Source: JAAYKT01 sp964408955
Lineage (GTDB): Bacteria > Bacillota > Clostridia > Lutisporales > Lutisporaceae
Assembly (NCBI GenBank): GCA_964408955.1
Contig: CAYPBK010000004.1
Span: 36,079 to 100,078 of the forward strand
Direction: 5' to 3'
Length of the DNA: 64,000 bases
The position numbers and the translations under genes were made by a program. How positions within the stretch are numbered: the stretch's first letter is position 1; each line of letters begins with the position of its first letter. The notes under the pieces are model-generated. The model ran no database searches and had not been told where the DNA came from. It worked only from the letters and a program-made list of their open reading frames with translations. Positions 45,461-53,384 of this stretch are shown here, one piece after another.

Positions 45461-46513
45461 ATGTTTAGAAAACTTAACCTTATCTTAACCGTTTTAATTA
45501 TTGTCATATGCTTTAATCTTACCCCTATATTTGCTGACAATATGTTTCCAGACGTAAAAGCAGATGACTGGTACTATGAGGATTTACAGACCCTGGCGAA
45601 AAAGGATATAGTACAGGGAAGCGCAGAGGGATATTTTAAACCGACAGATACAGTGAGATATAATCAATACCTAAAAATGGTGGTAGTAGCACTGACGGAT
45701 AAAACATTGGACGCAAAAGATGGGGAAGAATGGGATGCACCATATATAGAAAAAGCATTTGAGCTAAATTTAATCTCAAACAAAACTAAAGACTATAATA
45801 TCCCAATAAACAGATACGAAATGGCGGAAATAGCATTAAAGGGATTAACAGTACTAAAAGAAGAAGCTACAGATTATATAAAATACAAAACAGATATAAA
45901 AGACTATGATACAATTCCTGAAAAATATAAAGAAATAGTATTAAAAGCATACAGCAAGGGATTAATAACGGGATATACAGATGGGACATACGGTGGGGAG
46001 AAAACAATGCGCCGAAGTGAATCCGTAGCAGTGATCGCCCGATTAATAGACAAAACATTAAGAAAAACGCCAGGCGAGGGAAAAATTCCGGAAGAAAAAC
46101 CTGAAAGACCAAAAGGAGAGACTAGCGTAGAAAGACTAAGAAGTGAAAAAGTGTATGAAGTCTATGAAAAAGTCCCGGAGATGATACTACACTATACTAA
46201 AAACTATGATACATTATATTACAGAGAAGACGGTCAGACAGAACCAATAGGTGTAGATTTAGATGTTTATGTAGGTGAGATATCTACTATGATAACAATT
46301 TATAAGAACTCACCAAAAACATTAGAAGTAGCAAAGAAAATAATAAAAATATATTATCCAGGAAAATATGAAGAGGTTTACCAAGCAGTAGTGAATGCAT
46401 ATGAGAAAAATATAAAATATGACAAAATAATAAATGGTAAAACTTTAGATATTCGTCGTGTTACGTATGATCCAAATATAGTAGTAATACGTATGTATAA
46501 CATTATCTACTAA
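45461..46513 (+). CDS. S-layer homology domain protein, copy 2
   Basis: 350 residues. Signal peptide 1-25, then three SLH repeats almost identical to those of 42267 (FPDVKADDWYYEDLQTLAKKDIVQG onward), then a different C-terminal region (~215-350, with long helical K/E-rich segments). GAAAGGATG precedes ATG 45461. It is followed 17 bp later by a short secreted protein, the same order as in the first cassette. Wall anchoring is expected for the SLH part; the C-terminal function is unknown. Confidence 0.85.
   Translation: MFRKLNLILTVLIIVICFNLTPIFADNMFPDVKADDWYYEDLQTLAKKDIVQGSAEGYFKPTDTVRYNQYLKMVVVALTDKTLDAKDGEEWDAPYIEKAFELNLISNKTKDYNIPINRYEMAEIALKGLTVLKEEATDYIKYKTDIKDYDTIPEKYKEIVLKAYSKGLITGYTDGTYGGEKTMRRSESVAVIARLIDKTLRKTPGEGKIPEEKPERPKGETSVERLRSEKVYEVYEKVPEMILHYTKNYDTLYYREDGQTEPIGVDLDVYVGEISTMITIYKNSPKTLEVAKKIIKIYYPGKYEEVYQAVVNAYEKNIKYDKIINGKTLDIRRVTYDPNIVVIRMYNIIY
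45534..46099 (+). repeat. Direct repeat copy 2: SLH-coding segment
   Basis: Partner of 42340-42905. Few substitutions, mostly synonymous, which points to recent duplication or gene conversion. Confidence 0.88.
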
Positions 46514-46530
46514 GTATGAGGGGGGATGAT

Positions 46531-46773
46531 ATGAAAAGAATAATATCTTTAATTTTAGTTATAACGACAATAATATCAATAATATCTATACCGGCTCAAG
46601 CATCTGGCAATGAAGAATATATTACCATAACGAGAGACGGTATAGAATATAAACTTACAGAAGATGTACTGGGGTTTACTTTCTATATAAAAGATCCAAA
46701 AAATAGCTCAAAAAAGCTTAGAATCAATGTAGATATACTAGTTGTAGATAGTTGTTATAACATGGTAAAATAA
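46531..46773 (+). CDS. Short exported protein of the second SLH cassette
   Basis: 80 residues from ATG 46531, preceded by AGGGGGG; the frame's earlier start at 46516 lies before that site. A clear signal peptide (MKRIISLILVITTIISII, cut near AQA) leaves a ~55-residue beta-rich mature part. It takes the position that the 43310 protein holds in the first cassette but is far shorter and not obviously homologous; it may be a cut-down remnant. Its last codons overlap the -35 region of the toxin gene that follows. Confidence 0.6.
   Translation: MKRIISLILVITTIISIISIPAQASGNEEYITITRDGIEYKLTEDVLGFTFYIKDPKNSSKKLRINVDILVVDSCYNMVK
46742..46771 (+). promoter_or_regulatory. Candidate promoter of the type I toxin mRNA
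   Basis: TTGTAG (46742-46747), 18-bp spacer, TAAAAT (46766-46771). The predicted start of transcription, about 46778-46779, coincides with the first base of the 5' pairing arm. Confidence 0.5.
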
Positions 46774-46778
46774 ATAAT

Positions 46779-46820
46779 GAGACCGTTGCAGGTGTGGTTG
46801 CCTCCTTTTTACTAAGGAGG
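46779..46820 (+). promoter_or_regulatory. Toxin mRNA 5' leader: 5'-3' pairing arm and SD-sequestering hairpin
   Basis: 46779-46804 can pair in full with 46980-47006 (26 pairs, five G-U, one bulged A). Directly after, CCTCCTT (46801-46807) pairs with AAGGAGG (46814-46820), hiding the toxin ribosome site. Both folds are typical of type I toxin mRNAs kept inactive until processed. Confidence 0.7.
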
Positions 46821-46827
46821 TGAGGCT

Positions 46828-46914
46828 ATGAGTACATATGAAACAATATCTTTGATGATAAGTTTCGGTATGTTAATCGTAGTCTTGCTGAGATTTAACA
46901 GCAAGAAGATTTAG
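46828..46914 (+). CDS. 28-residue holin-like type I toxin
   Basis: ATG 46828 to TAG 46914. The peptide starts MSTYETISLMISFGMLIVV and ends with a basic tail (LRFNSKKI). It matches the putative holin-like toxin group of short Firmicute peptides, which share M-x-x-Y-E-x-L/I-S-L-M-I-x-F-G at the N terminus and form one membrane helix. A very strong AAGGAGG site 7 nt upstream is locked in a hairpin. A long-range 5'-3' pairing and a candidate convergent antisense RNA surround it. The expected action is membrane depolarisation when unrepressed. The coding call is strong; the toxin role is by family analogy. Confidence 0.8.
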   Translation: MSTYETISLMISFGMLIVVLLRFNSKKI

Positions 46915-46918
46915 CTTA

Positions 46919-47009
46919 TAAAAGCAAACCACCCTGCAAAGCCGATGCAGAGTGGTTTAAGTTAAAAACCAATTCCTGTGAGGCGACCACATCATGTGGC
47001 GGTCTCTTT
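46919..47009 (-). ncRNA. Candidate antisense antitoxin RNA
   Basis: Minus-strand transcript predicted from a TATAAT read on the minus strand (47021-47016), with a weak TTGTTT -35 near 47045-47040. It would start at ~47009 and end at a 13-bp hairpin (46926-46938/46946-46958, one mismatch) followed by GCTTTTAT on the minus strand. It is complementary to the toxin mRNA 3' region, including the arm used in the 5'-3' lock. The layout is that of TxpA/RatA-type systems. Confidence 0.55.
46980..47006 (+). terminator. 3' hairpin/pairing arm of the toxin mRNA
   Basis: GAGGCGACCACAT/ATGTGGCGGTCTC folds on itself (10 pairs and a wobble of 13), followed by TTTAG. It can alternatively pair with 46779-46804. 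Confidence 0.55.
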
Positions 47010-47452
47010 AGTCATATTATAACACAAAAAATAGAAAAATAAACAAATCTTTTTTTTTATCATTACAATATTGTTACAACTTAATTTTTCCCCATTTTTG
47101 TCTTTAGCAAAAGTAGTTTAAACTACTGCCTTTGATAGGGCATATGTCATGCGATATTTTTGATTTCGTCAAAACCGCATATGGCAGATTATATCCTGCT
47201 ATTTCTTAGAAATTCATGATATAATGTAGTTAATAAGCTAATATCAAAGGGCTTCTTGAGATTAACCAGACTATATAAAAAATAATGTGGTATATTATTA
47301 CGTTTCATATAAAAATAAAACTGATCATGGATGCAAAATTGATCGTTGCTAGAGAAGCATTCCTGAGGGTTTTAAATTTACCACACAATGTTTAAAGGGC
47401 AATGACTAAAATCTTCAACATTAGTTTATATCTCGAATAAAAGGCGGCAATT
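47007..47452. other. Region between toxin locus and sigma-54 activator
   Basis: 446 bp without a gene. It holds the antisense promoter (47016-47045) and the promoter repeat at 47127-47225. The last ~225 bp (47226-47452) is a long leader with no clear hairpin or reading frame; TAAAAGGCGG just before 47453 is the ribosome site. Confidence 0.5.
47127..47225 (+). repeat. Promoter-bearing repeat, copy B
   Basis: 99 bp, homologous to 44014-44112. Hairpin around TTTTGA/TCAAAA with outer CATATG arms, then GCAGATTATATCC, ATTTCTTAGAAATTC and extended -10 TGATATAAT (47217-47225). It likely drives the sigma-54 activator with a ~220-nt leader. Confidence 0.7.
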
Positions 47453-48829
47453 ATGAAAGAATTAGAAAAAATAATTGAAGACATGAAATTTATATTTGAA
47501 AGCCTTCATGATGGAATATCAGTCATTGACCATAGAGGGATTATTGCCTATGTAAATGATTCCAACACAAGGATTACAAAGAGGGATAAAAGCTTTTTCC
47601 TAGGCAAGCATGTACAGGATACAGTTCCGGATTCCGGTATGGCTGCAGCCTTATCAACGGGTAAAAAGCTTATTGGCATAACCACTCATGTTTTTGATGC
47701 TACGGTTATTTCAAATATAGTGCCTATTAAGGATGGCAACCGCATAATTGGCGTAATATCTATATTCAGAGATATTACTGATATTAAGAACCTTACGGAC
47801 AAGCTAGATTATGCCAATACGACTATAAAGCAGCTTTATGAAAAGCTTAAAGAGGTAAATGAGAACAAAAGTGATTTTGTAGTAGGACAAAGTGATATCA
47901 TGAAGGATGTTATGAAAATTGCCCTTAAAGCCGCAATAGTGGACTCCAATCTCCTGATAGAAGGCGATAGCGGCACCGGCAAGGAGGTGCTGTCCAGGTT
48001 TATTCATAAAAACAGCCCGAGGAAGGATAACCCTTTTCTTGCCATAAACTGTGCATCTATACCTTTTAATCTTTTGGAATCAGAGCTTTTTGGGTATGAA
48101 GAGGGTGCGTTTACGGGAGCCAGGAAAGGCGGGCACCCCGGTTACTTTGAGATGTCTGCCGGAGGAACACTTTTGCTGGATGAAATAGGTGATATGGATA
48201 TTGCTCTTCAATCAAAGCTTTTAAGAGTGATACAGAGCAAAGAAATAATTAGGGTTGGAGGCAATAAAGTCCTTCCTTTGGATGTGCGTATAATGGCAGC
48301 CACCCATAAAAATCTAAAGGAGCTTGTAGAAAAAGGAAAGTTCAGAGAGGACCTCTACTATCGCCTTGAGGTAATAAGGATTAAAATACCTTCCCTTAAA
48401 GAGAGAAAGGAAGACATAATATACTATATAGATAATATGATGGATAAAATGAGTAAAAAGCTAGGTAGAGATATTCATATAGGGGAGGACGCATTAAAGC
48501 TCCTGCTAAATTACGATTATCCGGGCAATATTCGTGAACTGGAAAATATATTAGAAAGAGCAACGGTAATGGACGAGGATAATATAATAAGCGCTAAGGA
48601 TTTGCCCCTTTATATAACCGAATCCGTAGGCAGAAATAAAAGCAAGCTAAGCCTTGTTTATCCCGATCATTTTCCTACATTGGATGAATTAGAAGCCGAC
48701 GCTATTAAGAATGCTTTAAAAAAGTATAAAAACAAATCAAAAGCTGCGGATATGCTTAACATTTCAAGAGTAACTTTATATAGAAAAATGGAGAAGTATC
48801 AATTAAACAATCATGAAGAAGAGCAATAA
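47453..48829 (+). CDS. Sigma-54-dependent transcriptional activator with PAS sensor
   Basis: 458 residues. A PAS domain (~10-115, HDGISVIDHRGIIAYVNDSN) is followed by a short coiled linker. The AAA+ central domain (~140-375) has Walker A GDSGTGKE at 171-178, the sigma-54 contact loop GAFTGA at 218-223, and Walker B LLLDEIGDM. A Fis-type HTH (KAADMLNISRVTLYRKMEKY) closes the protein. PAS-AAA-Fis activators of this size control amino-acid catabolism in Clostridia. The nearest -24/-12 promoter is that of the tryptophanase gene, 203 bp after its stop. The PAS ligand is unknown. Confidence 0.94.
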   Translation: MKELEKIIEDMKFIFESLHDGISVIDHRGIIAYVNDSNTRITKRDKSFFLGKHVQDTVPDSGMAAALSTGKKLIGITTHVFDATVISNIVPIKDGNRIIGVISIFRDITDIKNLTDKLDYANTTIKQLYEKLKEVNENKSDFVVGQSDIMKDVMKIALKAAIVDSNLLIEGDSGTGKEVLSRFIHKNSPRKDNPFLAINCASIPFNLLESELFGYEEGAFTGARKGGHPGYFEMSAGGTLLLDEIGDMDIALQSKLLRVIQSKEIIRVGGNKVLPLDVRIMAATHKNLKELVEKGKFREDLYYRLEVIRIKIPSLKERKEDIIYYIDNMMDKMSKKLGRDIHIGEDALKLLLNYDYPGNIRELENILERATVMDEDNIISAKDLPLYITESVGRNKSKLSLVYPDHFPTLDELEADAIKNALKKYKNKSKAADMLNISRVTLYRKMEKYQLNNHEEEQ

Positions 48830-49200
48830 AGGCTAAATACGTTTCAAATATATACAAAAATCTATCAATAGCAATTATATACGTATCAATATAATGCAAA
48901 TCAACAAATATTATGTATCATAAGTATACATATTATTTATTTTATTTCTAAATTTTCAAACAATTTCAAAATAATTTAATACAGAAGGCAGTAAAATCAA
49001 GGGCTCGCCATAACTTAATTTTTGCATTACTTGGCACAACACTTGCTATTAATAATTGATAGAATCTCTGCATTAGGCTTGTTTTCTACTCATGTGTAGT
49101 GGGGGCTATCGTCTATGTATCTACTCTTTGGCAGGGATTGAGCTTTTATTATGTTTCAGTTTTATAGTATAGTAAATCAAAAATAAAAAGGAGGATAAAA
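48830..49200 (+). promoter_or_regulatory. Tryptophanase control region: sigma-54 promoter and putative activator site
   Basis: TGGCAC (49032-49037), 5 bp, TTGCT (49043-49047) is an exact -24/-12 promoter. About 100 bp upstream, ATGTAT-N7-ATACAT (48913-48931) is an inverted repeat at enhancer distance for a Fis-type activator. The leader from ~49059 to 49200 holds no obvious TnaC-like peptide. Confidence 0.85.
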
Positions 49201-50574
49201 ATGAGAAAACCGGAACCCTTTAAAATCAAAATGGTAGAGCCGATAAATCTTATTTCAAAAGAGGAGAGAGAGAAGGCTCTGGAAGAAGCGGGATACAACC
49301 CTTTTTCACTAAAAGCAAAGGATATTTTTATAGACATTTTAACAGATAGCGGAACAGGAGCTATGAGCGATAGGCAATGGGCCGGGCTTATGATGGGCGA
49401 CGAGTCCTACGCTGGGAGCAGGAGCTTCTATAAATTGGAGGCGGCTGCACAGGATTTATTTAACTATAAATACATCATCCCCACCCACCAAGGCAGAGGT
49501 GCTGAGCAGGTATTATTTCCTCAAATGCTGAAAAAAGGTCAGGATGTTTTAGGTAACATGCATTTTGACACAACTATGGCTCACATAGAATTAGCCGGAG
49601 GACACGCTGTAAATCTTGTTCATGAAAGAGCCTTTGATACTGTTACACCTTATCCTTTTAAAGGAGATTTTGACTTAGAAAAGTTGGAAAACTATATTAA
49701 GACAAGAGGAGTAGAGAATATAGCATTCCTAATCATGACTATCACTTGTAACAGTGCAGGCGGACAGCCGGTATCCATGGCTAATATGAGAGGAGTCAAG
49801 GAAATTTGTGATAAATACGGTATAAGAGTATTTATTGATGCAGCCAGGTTTGCGGAGAATGCATATTTTATAAAGATCAGAGAAGAAGGCTACGCAGACA
49901 AATCTATAAAAGAAATAGTAAGAGAAATGTTCTCATATGCCGAGGGCTTCTCCATGAGTGCTAAAAAGGACGCTATCGTCAATATGGGCGGTCTGGTAGG
50001 GATAAAGAATGATGAAGAGCTATATGTTAACACCAGATCAATAACTGTACCTTATGAAGGATTCCCAACCTATGGCGGACTATCCGGAAGAGATATTGAA
50101 GCTTTGGCAGTTGGTCTATACGAAGGTACTGATGAAGCCTATCTCGAATACAGAATAAACCAAATCAACTATTTGGGTGAAAGACTGGCAGAAGGCGGAG
50201 TGCCTTTCCAATCGCCTCCGGGAGGCCATGCAATATTTGTAGATGCCAAAAAGATGCTTCCTCATATACCCTACTATGAATTCCCCGCACAGGCATTAGC
50301 AAATGCGCTATATATTGAAGGCGGTATTAGGGCAGTTGAAATAGGCTCCTTCCTGCTCGGCAGGGATCCGGAAACAGGTGAGCAGAGGGAATCTGATATG
50401 GAACTGTTAAGGCTGACAATTCCAAGAAGAGTTTATACGGATAATCATATGGATTATATTGCTGATTGTTTAATTGCTCTCAAGGATAAAGCTTCAGAAA
50501 TAAAAGGTGTGGAAATAGTATACGAACCAAAGGTTCTGAGACATTTCACAGCAAGGCTTAAACCCGTTAAATAG
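49201..50574 (+). CDS. tnaA: Tryptophanase (PLP-dependent beta-eliminating lyase)
   Basis: Splits L-tryptophan to indole, pyruvate and ammonia. 457 residues. PLP lysine K256 in SMSAKKDAI; family blocks PTHQGRGAEQ, TITCNSAGGQPVS, DAARFAENAYFIK and GFPTYGGLSGRD. I call tryptophanase over tyrosine phenol-lyase because the C-terminal active-site stretch reads RAVEIGSFLLGRDPETG as in E. coli TnaA, where tyrosine phenol-lyases carry an MERG segment with Arg381. AGGAGG precedes ATG 49201. The gene is monocistronic, under the sigma-54 promoter at 49032, and presumably activated by the 47453 protein. No tryptophan permease is adjacent. Confidence 0.92.
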   Translation: MRKPEPFKIKMVEPINLISKEEREKALEEAGYNPFSLKAKDIFIDILTDSGTGAMSDRQWAGLMMGDESYAGSRSFYKLEAAAQDLFNYKYIIPTHQGRGAEQVLFPQMLKKGQDVLGNMHFDTTMAHIELAGGHAVNLVHERAFDTVTPYPFKGDFDLEKLENYIKTRGVENIAFLIMTITCNSAGGQPVSMANMRGVKEICDKYGIRVFIDAARFAENAYFIKIREEGYADKSIKEIVREMFSYAEGFSMSAKKDAIVNMGGLVGIKNDEELYVNTRSITVPYEGFPTYGGLSGRDIEALAVGLYEGTDEAYLEYRINQINYLGERLAEGGVPFQSPPGGHAIFVDAKKMLPHIPYYEFPAQALANALYIEGGIRAVEIGSFLLGRDPETGEQRESDMELLRLTIPRRVYTDNHMDYIADCLIALKDKASEIKGVEIVYEPKVLRHFTARLKPVK

Positions 50575-50604
50575 AAAGAGTATAATAGAGGTAAAACAGG
50601 GGAT

Positions 50605-50645
50605 GGGGGTAGTGTCACGAAAATGTGATACTGCCCCTGTCTTTT
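50605..50645 (+). terminator. Terminator of tnaA
   Basis: Long stem GGGGTAGTGTCAC/GTGATACTGCCCC with two G-U pairs, then CTTTTGT. Confidence 0.85.
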
Positions 50646-50731
50646 GTCCTATTCTTTACAAAAAATATGGAACTATTTCTATTTAGCATCGTCTAACTAG
50701 CAACTTAACCAAGATATGGAGGGTGGTAATG

Positions 50732-53044
50732 ATGGATGACTTTATTAAATATGCAAAATATATTGTAATCCTGGTATTAGTTTTTGCTATAATAGCTCCT
50801 TTCGCTACCTACGCTAATACATATGAGGAGTTGCCGGAGATGAAACGGGTATATCCCAAGGAGACTTTAGAAATACCTTTTGACAACCCATTATCTGCTA
50901 AAACTGTTACTACTAAAAATGTTTATGTTAAAGATTCTGATGGAAAAAAGGTGCCTATTGCCCGCTCATTGAGTGGCGACGGAAGGACACTAATCATAAA
51001 GCCCTGGCAGATAGAATACAAAAAAGGCGAAACCTATACCCTATACATCGAAAAAGAAGTTAAATATGTCACGGGAAGAAGCATAGGAATAGGTAAAAAG
51101 ATGGCATTTCGTATTGCCAATATAATGCCGGAGGAGCTTCCGGTTATTGGTACTTTGGAAAACTTAGAAAAGCTCCTGGAGGAAACGGAGGATGAATATC
51201 TATTTGACTTCGGTCTAATAAGGAGGGGTATAGTTAAGTTTGCTGCGGGTGATGTGGCTGTTAACGAAAGTGCAGCCGCTCCATCAGATGGTGCAAAGAA
51301 AACCAAAGAGTTTTCCTCATCAGATTTTTCATCAACAAATGTTCAGGTTCAAGGTGTTGATGAAGCAGATATCATAAAAACCGATGGGGAATATCTGTAT
51401 CAAGTTAATAATAATAAAATTGTAATTGCCAGAATTTATCCTTCAAATGAGATGAAGGTAATTAAAACCATAATGCTGGAGGAAGAAAAGATAAATCCCA
51501 TTGAGCTGTATGTTGACGAGGAAAGGTTGGTTGTCATAGGTACATCAACTAATGAAATACCCATTATGCGACCGGCAGCAAAAAGCATTGCTATATATCC
51601 CCCTAGATATTATAACGATACAGTAAAGCTTATTGAGTATAATATAAAGGATAAATCTAAAATAAATAAAAGCAGAGAGATAGAGCAGGAAGGGAGTTAT
51701 TTATCCTCGAGAAAAATCGGAGCCAGGTTATATCTGATATCCAATAAATATTGCGGCTATTACAGAAACATGGATATGCCCAATGATAACTATACACCGT
51801 CATATAAAGATTCAGCAATCAAAGATGAGTTTATAAACATTCCTATGGATGAAATATACTATTTCCCCGACAGCATCGGGAGGAACTATCTGCTGGTATC
51901 TTCTGTAGATTTTAGCAAGCCAAAGGAAGGAGTCAGCGTCTCCACATATTTGGGAAATGGGGAAAACATTTATGCATCCACGGAAAATTTCTATGTGGCA
52001 GTTACTAAACATGTTCTAAAGCCAAAGGATCCCATTATCTATGATTCGGCAAATCCAAAGCCTATTATTGCGCCGAATTATAATGATCGGGAAACATTAG
52101 TTTACAGGTTTACTTATAAAGGCAGCAAGCTGGATTATACCGGCAAAGGTCTGGTGCCAGGCAATATACTTAATCAATTTTCCATGGATGAGGATAATGA
52201 TTATTTTAGAATAGCCACAACAAAAGGTGACATTTGGAGAGAAGATGAAAGAACCTCCAAAAACAATCTCTATATATTGGATGAGGATATGAAAATTGTC
52301 GGAAGCATAGAGGATATAGCTCCCGGTGAGCAGATATACTCTGTGAGGTTTATGGGTGACAGAGCTTATATGGTAACCTTTAAAACTGTAGACCCGTTAT
52401 TCGTAATAGACTTGAAGGATCCCAAAAACCCAAAAATATTGGGAGCCTTAAAAATACCGGGCTACAGCGATTATCTCCATCCTTATGATGAGAATCATAT
52501 AATAGGTTTTGGCAAGGATACGGTGGAAATAGTCAATAAGGATGAAAAAGGCAATGAGATTAGCAGAAATGCTTACTATGCAGGGATGAAAATAGCTATA
52601 TTTGATGTATCAGATGTTAACAACCCCATAGAAAAGCATAATGAAAAGATAGGTGACAGGGGAACGGATTCAGAGCTTTTGCATAATCATAGAGCCCTTC
52701 TTTTCTCAAAGGAAAAGAATATACTGGCATTTCCTATCACGGTCATGGAAGCAAAGGATAAGAATATTAAGGAAAACACCATGCCTCCATACGGAGAGTT
52801 TGCTTTCCAGGGTGCCTATATTTACAATATAGATTTGGAAAAGGGCTTTAAGCTGAGAAGCAAAATTACCCATATAAGCGACGAGGAATTCAAAAAATCA
52901 GGTAACTACTGGTATAATAGTGACAGCAATGTGGAAAGAATAATATATATCGGTGAAGATCTGTATACAATATCTAAAAATATGATAAAAGCTCATGACA
53001 TAAACACCATAGAGCAAAAGGGAGAGCTGTTGATAGCTAAATAA
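50732..53044 (+). CDS. Membrane-anchored beta-propeller-domain protein
   Basis: 770 residues; ATG 50732 or 50729, both served by GGAGGG (50718-50723). The N-terminal membrane segment/signal (YIVILVLVFAIIAPFATYA) is followed by a bacterial Ig-like domain (~25-130, with VYVKDSDGKKV and GETYTLYI). A large beta-propeller (~200-770) follows, which begins QVQGVDEADIIKTDGEYLY, the signature of the extracellular beta-propeller family (Beta_propel). Most such proteins lie outside the membrane; roles are unclear. Single gene with a hairpin terminator behind it. No active-site motif was seen. Confidence 0.82.
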   Translation: MDDFIKYAKYIVILVLVFAIIAPFATYANTYEELPEMKRVYPKETLEIPFDNPLSAKTVTTKNVYVKDSDGKKVPIARSLSGDGRTLIIKPWQIEYKKGETYTLYIEKEVKYVTGRSIGIGKKMAFRIANIMPEELPVIGTLENLEKLLEETEDEYLFDFGLIRRGIVKFAAGDVAVNESAAAPSDGAKKTKEFSSSDFSSTNVQVQGVDEADIIKTDGEYLYQVNNNKIVIARIYPSNEMKVIKTIMLEEEKINPIELYVDEERLVVIGTSTNEIPIMRPAAKSIAIYPPRYYNDTVKLIEYNIKDKSKINKSREIEQEGSYLSSRKIGARLYLISNKYCGYYRNMDMPNDNYTPSYKDSAIKDEFINIPMDEIYYFPDSIGRNYLLVSSVDFSKPKEGVSVSTYLGNGENIYASTENFYVAVTKHVLKPKDPIIYDSANPKPIIAPNYNDRETLVYRFTYKGSKLDYTGKGLVPGNILNQFSMDEDNDYFRIATTKGDIWREDERTSKNNLYILDEDMKIVGSIEDIAPGEQIYSVRFMGDRAYMVTFKTVDPLFVIDLKDPKNPKILGALKIPGYSDYLHPYDENHIIGFGKDTVEIVNKDEKGNEISRNAYYAGMKIAIFDVSDVNNPIEKHNEKIGDRGTDSELLHNHRALLFSKEKNILAFPITVMEAKDKNIKENTMPPYGEFAFQGAYIYNIDLEKGFKLRSKITHISDEEFKKSGNYWYNSDSNVERIIYIGEDLYTISKNMIKAHDINTIEQKGELLIAK

Positions 53045-53384
53045 TAAAGTTTCATTGGATAATGCCCTATTTATATAATCCCAAGAGAAAAGGTCAATGC
53101 CTGGACTCAAGGGATTATTCTTTTTCAGGCAAAGGCTTAATTGTAAATATAACTTTGCTGTAATATAATAAAATAATATAGTTTATTAAATAAGCGTTAA
53201 TGAGAATAGCTATAGGAGTGTAATAAAATAATTGATATATTTTTAGACTTTTAGCAGCTAAGTTGAGTATATATTATCAGTAAAGCTCCACTTTCTCTGA
53301 TGCCTCACTAGTGATACCGGCGCACAAAAATATCAGAGAATTATCAGAGTAATAATAACATAAATATGCAAGGAGATATTGTCA
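53045..53384. other. Intergenic region before the ABC permease gene
   Basis: 340 bp. A terminator (ATAATCCC/GGGATTAT arms, 53075-53125, TCTTTTT tail) ends the propeller gene. At 53295-53345, CTCTGAT pairs with ATCAGAG and a second ATCAGAG follows directly, spanning a TCACTAGTGA palindrome. This could be a regulator site for the permease. AGGAG lies 9 nt before ATG 53385. Confidence 0.5.

Noticed and set aside
46779..47006. A miniature transposon with 26-bp inverted ends
   Set aside because: Not fully excluded, but the ends differ by G-U-compatible changes, a toxin-type peptide lies inside, and no target-site duplication is seen.
49201..50574. Tyrosine phenol-lyase
   Set aside because: The C-terminal active-site stretch VEIGSFLLGRDP follows tryptophanase, not the MERG-type stretch of tyrosine phenol-lyase.
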